This document shows positions 43,601 through 54,849 of a stretch of 64,000 bases of DNA, one piece after another; position 1 is the first letter of the stretch; each line of letters opens with the position of its first letter. The stretch spans positions 1,426,001-1,490,000 of the forward strand of contig JBAJFG010000621.1 of NCBI GenBank assembly GCA_037903475.1, read 5' to 3'. The notes beneath the pieces are model-generated. The model saw nothing but the letters and a program-made list of their open reading frames with translations. It had not been told where the DNA came from and ran no database searches. The DNA is from Ancylostoma caninum. Taxonomy: Eukaryota; Nematoda; Chromadorea; Rhabditida; Ancylostomatidae. Made by a program: the position numbers and the translations under genes.

Positions 43601-44571
43601 TTGTCCGTGGGTTGTCGCGGTCACGTTGAATGAAGTTGCTGCAGTTTGTCAAAACAGTTGCATTTGTTGCAATGCAATGCTATCGGTGTCATTGCTTTTT
43701 TTTTTTTCACAATGCGTTGTATAAAATGCATTGCATTAAATTGAATGCATCCTCAAAGACGCATTGTCAAGAATGCAATGCCCAAGTTTGAGGTATTCTA
43801 GCGACCTGCTTCGTATTTTGTATGGGTTATCGCCGTCACGTCAATTACAAATTGTTCCATTTCAGTAGAACAGTTGCACTTATTGCAATCCGTTGCATTT
43901 TTTCAACAATGCATTGCATTTTTTTCAATGCATTTATTTTCCATCGGTTCTCTCACCCAAGTTTGGGGTCAACTCAACCGATGCATTGCATTAGGCTGCT
44001 TTTACACTTCACGCAAAGTATAGCACAGGGTGTCGCCATCGCCAGCAGCCTATCGATGCCTATCGATTATAGGCGGGGCGTAGTCGCGGCAGCGAATAAT
44101 GGCCACGGTCGATCGCCGACTTTGGCGTCTAAGGCTGATGAGACAACCACCATCACCAGAGACATGCATCGGTTGAGATGACTCCAACTTGGGGCGAGAA
44201 CCAATGGAAAATGAATGCATTGAAAAATATGCAATGCATTATTGAAAAAAAATGCAATGGATTGCAATAAGTCCAACTGTTTTACCGAAAAGGAACAGTT
44301 TGTAATTGACGTGATGGCGACAACCTATGCAATATACGAAGCAGGTCGCCAGAGCACCTCAAACTTGGGCATGTCATTTTTGACAGTGCGGTGCCTTTTG
44401 TCAATGCATTTAATTTAATGCATTGCGTTTTATACGATGTACTGTAAAAAAATGCATTGACACCAATTGCATTGTATTGCATTGCAAGAAATGCAGTGAG
44501 TTGAAACAAGTGCAACTGTTTCGACAAATTGCATAAACTTTATCTAACATGACCGCGACAATCCACGGACA
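43601..44571. repeat. Large inverted repeat, arms about 390-410 bp, rich in TGCATTGCA
   Basis: Left arm 43601-43988 and right arm 44162-44571 match in inverse orientation with small indels: TTGTCCGTGGGTTGTCGCGG pairs with CCGCGACAATCCACGGACA, and CAACCGATGCATT with CATGCATCGGTTG at the centre. TGCAATGCATTG-type words occur many times in both arms. The spacer (43989-44161) is GC-richer, with CTATCGAT repeats. No transposase is present, so it is a fold-back/MITE-type element. Confidence 0.88.
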
Positions 44572-44988
44572 TTGAGTACCTCTTTCCATCATGTCCCAGA
44601 CATTGGATGAAATTCCTGTGATTTTTATAGGTTCTGCATTTTTTCGTGCCGGAATGCGAGAGTGACATCAACACAACATTGTTTGTGCGTTGTTGTGGTG
44701 CTTCTTTGCTCGCCTATATATTATTTTGGCACCGAAACCTGAGGAAAACACTAATGCCAACAGATGACACCACCACTCCTGCCCCGCTCTCCCAGCCCTC
44801 CCAGATGGCTTCGTGCCGAACTTTGTCCAAGACACCCCAAGTCTGAAAAGGTACCAAAATAGCCGACGAGAAACTCGTTTGTTGCTGATGTTGATCAGCA
44901 ACCCCGCTCATCAGTTAGCTTCCCGCTGAGCGGGTTCGTGTCGGCGCTGCTGCTGCTCATTACCGCCGCGCACTTCCCCCGGACAGCG

Positions 44989-45169
44989 ATGTCCTCGACC
45001 ATATCGCCGCCGGGATCGCCCGAATTCGCGATTGGGAAATCGCAGAACGATGCGATTCCCGAGCATCATCTCGACGATGTTGTCGAGCTGGCCGAGCCGC
45101 AGGAATCACTACCTGCTCCACCTCAACAGCAGTTTCTCAGCGCTGACTATCCGCCGGTACGAATTGCAG
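44989..45169 (+). CDS. Candidate upstream exon A (N-terminal extension of aquaporin, or separate gene)
   Basis: An open, coding-like stretch begins at ATG 44989 (MSSTISPPGSPEFAIGKSQN), is acidic and proline-rich (PEHHLDDVVELAEPQESLPA) and ends GAATTGCAG before GTACG, in phase 1. The frame stays open upstream to a possible acceptor near 44918, with a hydrophobic run (GFVSALLLLITAAHFP), so the true start may lie further left. GC-rich codon use contrasts with the neighbouring DNA. No family was recognised. It splices in frame to 45228. Confidence 0.55.
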
Positions 45170-45227
45170 GTACGAACGTCTGCTCAGCACACTGAGAAAA
45201 AAAATCACCAGCTGGTATTTTCTTTAG

Positions 45228-45334
45228 AGCAAATCTCCGTGGACAATCAAAATGAGGCACTCGATGTGCTCACAAGTCACCAAACATCCGTAATCACATC
45301 CAAAACACCTCCGTTCGAAAGGAGTGATTCGACG
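45228..45334 (+). CDS. Candidate upstream exon B
   Basis: The acceptor TTTTCTTTAG precedes 45228 and the donor GTGAGC follows 45334. Joined to exon A the frame is uninterrupted (EQISVDNQNEALDVLTSHQT, then SVITSKTPPFERSDST) and ends in phase 0. Exons A plus B total 288 bases, exactly 96 codons. The next phase-0 acceptor with an open frame is TCTTAG at 47146, in front of the aquaporin start, so the pair may be an N-terminal extension of that gene. Confidence 0.55.
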
Positions 45335-47145
45335 GTGAGCTGCAGCCGCAGCTAAATCTCAACCTGAGCACAGCATGCTTCGCACCTATAGTCCGTTCCA
45401 AAAACGACGATAGTTGAATATTCGTGCCAGTGACATGCATTTCTCTTCTACATCTCCGAACACGGCACTACTTCTCGCATTTTCTAATTCTCTAATTTCT
45501 GCACAACTACGTTTCTATGTGAAACGCACTATGCCACTTCTAATCAGCACTTATGTACTTTGATCTACGTTGTTAAACACTATGGTACTCAACGTTATTG
45601 AAAATTTTCTTTCCTTGTGGGGAGTTTTTGGCTACATAGTTACTATAGTCTGCCGTCGGCGAGTTCTTTAACCGCAACACTTGAGGAATTTCTTTTTTTT
45701 TTTTGAGAATGTTTCTTGGAAACTGGAACATTACTAAGTATGTAGTAAGAGCAAGCGAGGGTGATTATTTTATTTTATTTTTTATGGCTTCATGTGCTCT
45801 CTATTCAAGCAACCTAGAAGATGTACATGACATGATTTTGCATGAAATTGAAAGGTGCAAATCTCACGATCGAGACATGCGTGCTTGTGCAAAACACCAT
45901 TTTACTTTAAATTCAATAATGCCATAATGGTCAAATCCATACAAAATCTGTGCATGTCCATGCAGAAGCCATGCGTCTCTAAGTCCCATGCAAATTTGGT
46001 GCAAAACCAACGAAAAATCCACATTCTCCTCAATACCATGTACGTAGAACCCATGCATACCGATGCGAAACACGGTTTCTAGATTTTCTGAGGTAGAGAC
46101 ATAGATTCACTGAGTTTAAACCAAGAAGGCCAAGGAGTTCAATATAGCTCGCTGTAACAGCCACCAAATCTGTTCGAAGGAAAATTCGATTTCCAAAATT
46201 ATGCCGATGAGAATTTATGCCGTTGGGAAATGCAAGACATTTTTCATGAAATGCAAGATATTTCTCATTGGCATAAATTTTAGTTGACTCTGCTACATCT
46301 GCAGAAATCTGCGCTATAAGTGCAACATGGCTGTGAAAAAGAGCAGGATGTACGTACGTAACATGACATCCTGTGGTGCCCCACTATTAAGTCAAGCAGT
46401 AACACCAGCCGATTCGAGAGGAATTTACCTGTCGCTCGGTAGAGGGCCACTACAAAAAATGTTTTCTCTCGGATAACTCGGTGGCACCAGAAATTTCCTC
46501 GGTTGAGCCAATGCTATTACTTGAGAATAGGCTCCACTTCTGTGTGGGTTCCTGCTATTTTCACCTACATGGTTCTCCCAGCCCGATGACGTGCTGTCAC
46601 TTTAGTGAGGATGAGGCGGAACATGGGAACGTGTGACTTGGGTTTTATTTGTATTCATTTGGCCGCACTCGAGTACTTTCATTTCTTCCTACAGGCCTAA
46701 CAGCCTTTTTCAATGTGTTATTCTCCAAATGTCAACTACCGAAGTCACGCAGTTGACACTTTTTTCTGTCAATTGACGGTTTGTAGGTGTGACCAGTGGG
46801 AACAGAAGTGAACTTTTTTAGTGGCGTCACGTGTAATTATCGAATTAAAAGCACCAGCAACATGATGTTCAACTATTTTGACGACAACAGCATATTCTTC
46901 CTATTTCTTCACAGTCCTGGACAAGATTTCCGTTTTCTTCACTCAGTTAGCAGTGATCTATGTAGTAGAGCTAACCCACTTCTCAGCTACTCTTTTTCCT
47001 TATACCCCTATCTTTCACTTTTTTCCGAGTGTTATTATTCGTGCTTGTACACGCAGTGAACATTCTCTGCTTCTCAGCTGTCACTCCATCACTCGCACGT
47101 TCGTCCAGACATCCCAACGACGTAAAAATAAGCCAACTGATCTTA
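45335..47145. other. No exon recognised; small inverted repeat
   Basis: Intron of the extended gene model, or promoter region of the aquaporin. A hairpin at about 46195-46283 pairs AAAATTATGCCGATGAG with CTCATTGGCATAAATTTT. An AG acceptor after TTCTTCACAG near 46914 has no supported exon. Confidence 0.4.
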
Positions 47146-47152
47146 GGAAGCG

Positions 47153-50100
47153 ATGAATCTGGTGGACCGACTACGGCAAAAACTCAACATCGGCAACGAG
47201 TTGTATCGGGCTGCGCTAGCGGAGCTTTTCTGCACCGGATTTTTGTTGGTTCGTTTTTGCAGGAGTTGCTACCTACAGATGCTAAAAATTTTCACATGCT
47301 CACTCTCTATTCTCCATTTTTTAGTGCTATTTTCCGCTCAATGTGAAATGACATATGTGGCTGAATCAGTCATATCTTCTGCTGTTGCAACTCCATATTT
47401 TTGTTCCCCTATATTTTCATGTGTTTTTTCTTCTTTAAAACCTCCTAGCTATAAATATTGCTATCATTTGTCAAGCTATGTTTTTCTGCGAGCATCGTTA
47501 TGAATAGAGGAGTAGACTACTTCCTGGATATGATCAGTGGAAAAATTACCCATATTTTACCCTAGCATGTCTAGCCGTCTGAAAACTTACCTGCTTCCAG
47601 TTCGGTGGCACCTGTGTGAACGCTCAGTTCATTCTGTCGCAACGACGAACTAACGAGTGGGTTTGTGTGGCCGTAGGATGGGGTATGGTGCTGCTGTTCG
47701 CCGTACAAATGGGCTTCCGCATCTCAGGTAATCGATTATTGATTTGTCGCAGGGGCAGGATATCATCGAGGAAGGACAGCAGTTTGTAGTTGAGCTTTCA
47801 GTCAGGGGGTAGAAGGAAGGCATATGTAAGGCCAACCAAGGAGCTTCTGAGTCTCCCGATTTTTCTAATCTTTAAAAGATTTTGTTCGTATTTGTACACC
47901 GACCAATCACAGCCGCCGATGGGCGGGGCATCTACGTAGTTCGTAGTAGTGTATGCGCTGTTTAGGAGCGCACCTTAATCCAGCGGTGTCGTTCTTCCTC
48001 TTCACACAAGGAAAGATCAACGCACTCAGGTGTGCTATTTTACAGTATTCACTGTCACATGGCTTTAGTACTCTCTCAGCGAGTTCTTGCAGGTTTATAG
48101 TGTTCGTAGTGGCGCAAAACATCGGCGCATTCTTAGGCGCCTTCTCAACATTCGTCGTTTATTATGGTAAGTAAACCTTTGAAGGAGATTCATCTTCAGC
48201 AGGTTATTTGGATGTACCCATAGTTTTTCGAAAAGTTTTTTCATCGGTCCCATTAGTTTACTGGATGGAAAGTTTACTTGTAAGGGCGCTTTACCACGAG
48301 CGTTGAGAAATAGTTTCTTCTTTTCTGTCTCCCACCAAAAACGTTTTTCTTTGTTTGGGGATGTAAAAAATCAAGGAGAAGGCGCTTTATAGCCAAACCA
48401 ATCGATTACTTTGCTGGGGTGAGATTCATGCAACGTTAACTACGCAAACCAACAGTGGGCAGTGTTGTTGGTTAACCTACATAGAGTAAGTAATGTCAGG
48501 AGACGCAGCATGTAAAAATTCGTTAGCTTACCTGGTTGTTTATGCGTCCATGATCCACGACTGGACAAAAAAATCTGATCCATTGGAAGGTCGATAATTG
48601 ATCGTTGTCTGCTCTAGATGCTATTAGCCATTTCGACAATGGTACGCGGTACGTGTCGGGACCACGTGCCACAGCCAACATCTTCGCAACATACCCTCAA
48701 CCTCATCTCAGCACATTCGGAGCTGTTATTGATCAGGTAGATTATTACATAGTAGGACTTATGAACTTATAACTTCAAGAAAGTCTTGCGGTTTTCCGCC
48801 TTTTCTTGTCATGCCATGAAGGCTGTAACAAGCTATCCTCAGAAATTCACCTTATCCTTATTCGTATGTAGCTTCACCTCTAGATCTAGGTTCATCTCTA
48901 AGACTTCTGTTTCGCTTTTATCCATATCGTTGGCGTTATCCCTAGCGCCATTTACCTTCCACCGACGGAATTCATGTGTCTACGAAGTCTTCAATTTCGC
49001 ATCGCTTTAAATCGGAAATAATACACTGGTTAAGTAAGGCTTAGCCTGTTCATGACACATGCGCTGTTGGTTAATTCTAAACACAGTGGTTGAAGCTACG
49101 GTTAAATACGTCCGGAAGGTCCTTGCTATACCACTACCAAACACAACTTTGCCGTGACTGTTTTCATAAGTGAGCACCCCTACTGGTGTAGTAAATAAAT
49201 GAATAAATAAATATCGTTTCTGAAAAGTTATATTTCATCTGTGTGCAAGATCATTCCGTTTTGCTTTCCGTTTCCTGCTATATTTCTACTGTTTTCTCTG
49301 CATGATAGCTCTAGTGTAATTTCTCCTACAAGTCTGTTAGAATTAATTACACTTAGCAGGAACAGGTGTTCACGGAAGAACGGCAACTAATCACAGCAAC
49401 TGACCAATGCGTTCTTTGCTACTCAGACAATTTTTTGGGCCGGTCGCGGTTCAAACAAATTAGCTTTCCGGTTGACCACGACATTTTGAGATGAGCTATG
49501 TATGGACCGAGAAAGGAGAGTACCACGTCTATGATCGTGGTGCAGTTCTGCCAAAGACTATCACATGTCGTCATGACATCCTTCCTAGCTTCCTGAGGAT
49601 GGTGCCGACTTGGAAAGTACTGTCCCGACTTGTGAGACGTGGAGATCTCAGAGACGTTTCAATTGCTGTAATGCCGTGTGTGCTGAAGTCTGAGGATGCT
49701 AGCAGTTCTTTCTTCTGTGTCTTCACTCAGTGGTTAAAATTTATGCAATCAAGTAAACACAACAAGTGTCAAATTTTGGAACTTGTGAATTTCTGCCCAC
49801 TTCTCTTCCTGGAGTTTCTCAGCAATGTTTTTAGGAGAATTTTTCCCATTTAGGTGGCAGGCACCGCCGTACTTTGCCTGGGGGTGGCAGCAATCACTGA
49901 TCGTCGCAATCGAATTCCACCTTTCCTGCAACCGTCGTTCATCGGCGTACTCCTGGCGGTTCTTGGAATGATGCTTGCCATGAATGCAGGTAGTCATGGA
50001 TTTTTTCTGCCAACCCAATTGTACGAGTACCGCAGCCAATCTTAGGGTACGCCATCAACCCAGCTCGTGACTTTGGACCTCGACTATTCACACTCTGTGC

Positions 50101-53100
50101 GGGTTATGGATGGAGAGTATTCAGGTGATTTTCTGGGATTCTCTTAGCAGGAAGTGAACAGGAGAAAGCTGTTCACTGCGTAGAGGCCCTAATGACCTCG
50201 ACCTCATTCTCTGAGATCTACAAACCTCCAGGACCAGAGGAATTGCTATATGGTTGTATGACTCTGGAATTTTCCTATAAGTTCGCGAAAACTGTCTTCG
50301 TTGCCTCCTTTCCCTTTATACTTACCTTGCTTATGCTACTTCGCCTTCTTTCTAGCTACCGTAACTACAAGTGGTTCTGGATCCCCATTATTTGCCCGAT
50401 GATTGGAGCTGTGGTTGGAGCGTGGCTGTATGAGTTCTTCATTGGATTCCACATCCCAGACGACCCAGAAACTTCTTACATCCATAAGGTATGTACAGTA
50501 GTAGCGCATCTCTTGCACGTAGTATGGATTTGCGTATTGCTTCAACCACCGTCACCACAAAACACCAATACATGTTATTCATCACAAAATTTTTGCGATG
50601 ATAAACAGTACTGGTGTTCGCAATAGAGTAGATTATATGTAGTAGGGCGTTTTCATGATTTTTTTTGTATGAATTTGCATATTGAAGTCAACGGAAAGCC
50701 TGCAACTGCTTTGGCAAAAAGGAGAGCCGGTAAATGAATTTGTGTGCAATTCATACGCTGCAGTATTTAATGAGTCTTGCTAGTTCTGGAACAGTGTTGC
50801 TGTACTCTAAAATTTTTCTCTTTGTTCGTACACTCCGCCCACAGTTTGGAGCATAAACGAACACACGACAATGTGCGAAAATCTACGTAACTCGTTAGCA
50901 GATATTGGGTTGGTAGAAAAGTTCTGCAACACTTTCTATTTTCTTTTCTGAAACGCAAAGGCAGTTTGACAGGTGGGATCTTATGGTATGAGGTACATAG
51001 TATGTATGTTCTCAAAGCTTACACGTGGAGGGCATACGAAGGTAGCAGTGGCGGACGCAGAAACTGGGCGGGAGGGGGGGCGTGGGAAGAAAAGTGGGGT
51101 CTCCGCCGTTTTGGGGACCCAGACGGAAAATAAAATTAATAATAATATTAATTATAATAATAAACAATAAATAAAAAATATATTAAAAATAATAATAAAA
51201 ATAAACAATTAAAAATAAACTAACACAAGATTTTTATTTGTATTGTAAAGTAATTTCGAAAATTTGGCGACCCATTCTCGGGGGGGGGCGCGCCCCCCCC
51301 CGCCCCCCCCCCTGCGTCCGCCACTGGAAGGTAGGCCTATCAGTATTTGAGTAACAATGTCTAGTCTCATTTCGCTCCTTTATCTTTTACAGCGTCGTGT
51401 AAGAACATCCTGTAAGAAAGGCCGATGCCAATGTAGGAGCTGTGTCTGAAGGGAACGTTGTTCACCACTCGACGTTCCCTCGATGGTCCCAGGGCTTCTA
51501 GTATTGCGAAAAAAACGGTTGAAAGTCACCCACGCTCTGGACGCTCATCGACTGTTGAAAACGAAGATTAACAAGACGCCTAGAAGACGGGGCCTGATGC
51601 CGACACGTGCAAGTTGTTGAAGACACTCCATTGCGACTATGCGAACGTCACTAAGCATCCTTACAGTCTTGGTTATAGCAAAGTTGTCTAGGCAAGAGTA
51701 CCCCACGGGTTCTGTGAATTTGACAAGTAACGTCGGGTGAGCACTGAGAAGTCGCTGCTTCTTCGTCCGATTGGGAAACGCTCTCTAAAGGATATCACAA
51801 GTGGGTGTGGGAGCTTGGTCCTGTACGCGGACAACGCACACTAACGGCATTGGAATCACTTCCAAAACCATCAAAAGTGGACCCGCCTGAAAAGAAGGTT
51901 TTTCTATACTGTTGGTGGAGCCAGAAGCAATGCTTCAACTGGGATTCCTATGTAGGGACATCACAGTGGTGTTGACAGGCGCCATCTGTGAGAAACGCCC
52001 AAAACGGACAAATGCTCATCTTCTGCAATATAACGCTCACGCGCACAATGCAAACGCAAGTCGTGAGAGGACTCAGGATTTCGGTTGAGAATAGCTGTCA
52101 CACCTTCCGTACTCGTCAGACCTGGCCCTGTCGGATTGCCACCTTTTCCTGGCCAAGAACAACCATCTACGGAAAATGAGGCTTAGCAATCGACAGGGAC
52201 TCGAAATTGAGGTGTCGAAGTTTCTCGACCCACAGCCACTACAGCACTGGCAGGAAGGGAAAGATAAGCTGCCTTAAAGATGGGCGAATACACGAAATTG
52301 GTGAATATATCATTAATTGAGACTTTAATGAAGAAATCCATCCCCAAAGGATTGAGCGTTGCAGAGCTCTTTCACCAACCCAACACTCAATTTAGAGCGA
52401 GATCTTGACCCACGAACGAGGAATTTTCTTTTGAGGGTTCATCTACTGTTATTGCAGTTCCATTCTTTTCCGTTTTGAGTCGGTACGCTCTAGGTGACTT
52501 GTTACTCGATAGTCATCACTTCTTGACCATATGACTCAAACGAGCTTTGCCCTCATCATCTCCACTTTTGTGCATAGAACCCTCCATATTTATTTAACAA
52601 GAGCCTACACCAACCTGCTTCTCAATTCAGTTCTAATCATGGAATATTGGCGGAAAATTTTGCTCTGGACAAACTTTTTCTCTCGTCCATTTGGCTCACC
52701 CTCTCCTGCGAGATTTGATAAGTTGTAGGGTTCCAGCCTTAGACTCAATTGCCAAGGGTAAGCCAGAGTATGTAGGATCGCTTATTCTCACCTAGGTGGC
52801 CGGAAAGTTTGGGCGTCTCACTTGGAGTCTCTCTTTGTTTTCATTTGTATATGTTGTCCCATCTGTGTATTATGCAGGGATAACACGCATCATATTTGCT
52901 TTTTTTTTGGCTTACAATTCTTTTGGTCTCCTGAAGCAATGTGAGCATGTTCAGCGCTAGTCTTTTTGCGCAGTCTATTGTAACTGGTGCACTAGGGATA
53001 GCCTATGTATTATAGCAATGAGAAAAGAGTTCTTTTTCAAATTCTTCTCTGAATGATTCCTATGGTGAAACGATAATCGGAGTAATAGAAGAGTTCCTTG

Positions 53101-54529
53101 AGGACAAGCTTGAAGGTCTTTTAGAGCAGAAGTGTAGAGATTTTTAGAAGTTTTTTTGGGACGGCTCTTTCATACACTTGTGAATCCGTTACTATAATAA
53201 GCACAAAATAGCTAATGAAAGAAAAATGCTATTCTCCGTGACGCCCACACTTTTCGGCCATCCTGTACTTCTACATCTACTTCCACCGTATAAACTTAGC
53301 CAAAAAGACGTAAAATGTTTGACGCCCTTGTTTTCTGGTAACTGTTTTTTTTTTCATTCATTCGGTAATAGGCACCGTACAAATTATTTCAATCACGTTT
53401 TACAACCCAAAAAATGTCCCGATTCGGTCGCTTTCGTTGCACACTTCACTTCACTGTGTTGCACTGCTCATTGCACACTTCACAAATATTGATTGATATA
53501 GAGTAAGATCGTATCCCTCGAATGGGAACCCAATTCATGAACAACTGCCTTCAAAAACAGTTCCATATCCTTTTCATCTTATAATTATTAAGCGGTTGAG
53601 GAGTTCATGAACTGGAAGCTAGACACATAACAATAGCGTGTGCACATCAGCTAATTTAGTCATTCCTTTGTTGTCTGCGTTCTCTTCATCTCCAACACAT
53701 TCATTGCAGATTCTCGACGATCGCAATCCAGAGGGACAAATCAGAGAGATCCACGTGGTGGAGAAGAAACCGTGAGTAAGTTCGGTGTTGGGAGAAAAAA
53801 GGCGAAAAAAAAACAGGGTAAAAAATAGAGACGCAGGGTTTTCTCCAATTTTTGATAGGCTTAAAACTTTGGGATCAAGAGAAAATGAGTTGAAAATATA
53901 GACCTGGTGAAATTCGATAACATGGTAGTATAAGGTCGGGTCCATTTATGCGACATATAAACATAAGGAAAATGTTCTTTCCTCGCATAATGGTTTTTTT
54001 TGATGCAGGAAGAGCTTCTGTTTGTTTCTTACACATACTTGAAAAGTCTCCCACTAACTAAATAATTTCCAAAGAAAAAACAACTGAAATAACAAAAACA
54101 ACGGAGAAAATTTGCTAACTTTCATGATTTGACTAAAAAAAATGGGGTGTGGGTCATGATGAGGCAAAAGTGGGTGGGCAATGTGTCTGCGATTGGTTCA
54201 TTTGAACCCTCGCCCCGCCCTTCAGGACCTACTCGCACTAATTCGCGCGCGAATACACCATAGTCGCCTATGCAAATTTGAATGTGAGTGGGGACGAGTC
54301 GACGCCGAAGGACGGGAAGACGCCGCCCCATTTTGCCTCATCATGACCCACACCCAAAAAAAAATGCTGTTGCAATACGTACTTGTTTACAGCGAAGTAG
54401 CTTTCCTGCTGTAGCCAGTGTATCCGTGCGGGACCCATTACCACTCATTATGGTGTGTTACCTTTCAGATTAAGTGAAGTTACCGCCACCGAAACGACCA
54501 AAACTCCCACGCAATATCGAAACATGTAA
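47153..54529 (+). CDS. Aquaglyceroporin (MIP family), 10 exons, 316 aa
   Basis: Exons: 47153-47248, 47601-47727, 47966-48029, 48093-48166, 48618-48735, 49854-49989, 50046-50124, 50355-50488, 53710-53771, 54469-54529. They sum to 951 bases (316 codons plus stop), all introns are GT-AG and the frame is unbroken. It is a six-helix channel for water and small solutes. The first half-helix motif GAHLNPAV lies at residues 75-82 and the second, [11 protein letters not shown], at 209-219; the D after NPAR is the mark of glycerol-permeable aquaporins. [13 protein letters not shown] begins helix 1 and [12 protein letters not shown] is helix 6. The tail is charged. TCTTAG immediately 5' of the ATG may be a spliced-leader or internal acceptor. 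Intron 8 (3.2 kb) holds a mariner and a MITE, intron 9 another MITE. Confidence 0.93.
50905..52383 (+). mobile_element. Old mariner in aquaporin intron 8, itself hit by a MITE
   Basis: The left end TTGGGTTGGTAGAAAAGTTC (50905-50930) is mirrored at 52358-52383 (GTTGCAGAGCTCTTTCACCA). Frameshifted transposase fragments run on the plus strand: an [20 protein letters not shown] stretch near 51730, KKVFLY-W near 51895, and [16 protein letters not shown] near 52125. Without the nested MITE and its duplication the element is about 1190 bp, a normal mariner size. TA is present at the left only. Confidence 0.8.
51046..51326. mobile_element. hAT-type MITE with 8-bp target duplication
   Basis: The ends CAGTGGCGGACGCAG (51046-51060) and CTGCGTCCGCCACTG (51312-51326) are perfect 15-bp inverted repeats. 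GAAGGTAG is duplicated on both sides (51038-51045 and 51327-51334). Interior: AT-rich AATAATA repeats framed by G and C runs. 281 bp, no coding capacity; it needs a hAT transposase in trans. Confidence 0.95.
54145..54355. mobile_element. MITE with 25-bp perfect terminal repeats in aquaporin intron 9
   Basis: GGGTGTGGGTCATGATGAGG-CAAAA (54145-54169) is inverted at 54331-54355. A-rich runs flank both ends. The interior is GC-rich and non-coding. Superfamily is not clear. Confidence 0.88.
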
Positions 54530-54826
54530 CTTCTCTCCCAACAATCGATTGATCTGCTTTCATGTAATAATCGAAACGATTTACCTATCCTGGTGAACAC
54601 CGTGTATTGGGTATATTTCCCAAGATTTCTCGAATACTGCTTAAGACTTTAACTTCTATCTAGTTACTTACTGTGTTACTGACATCTCTAAGTGCACTCC
54701 TATCTGTACACGCAATCGGTTTGATCTGCAAGTGCTTGCCAGTTAGTTGTATGTAGAGACTTCCCATTCAAGTCACTAATGTTGCTAAATTTCTGTCAAA
54801 ATAACGTTATCTCATGATTTACTGCT

Positions 54827-54832
54827 AATAAA
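54827..54832 (+). terminator. Poly(A) signal of the aquaglyceroporin gene
   Basis: The first canonical AATAAA after the stop at 54529, in an AT-rich 3' untranslated region of about 300 bases. Confidence 0.55.
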
Positions 54833-54849
54833 GTGTTTAATAACCTTGT

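Noticed and set aside
43822..44592. Open frames within the large inverted repeat
   Set aside because: Built from repeated TGCATTGCA words and mirrored in both arms; not coding.
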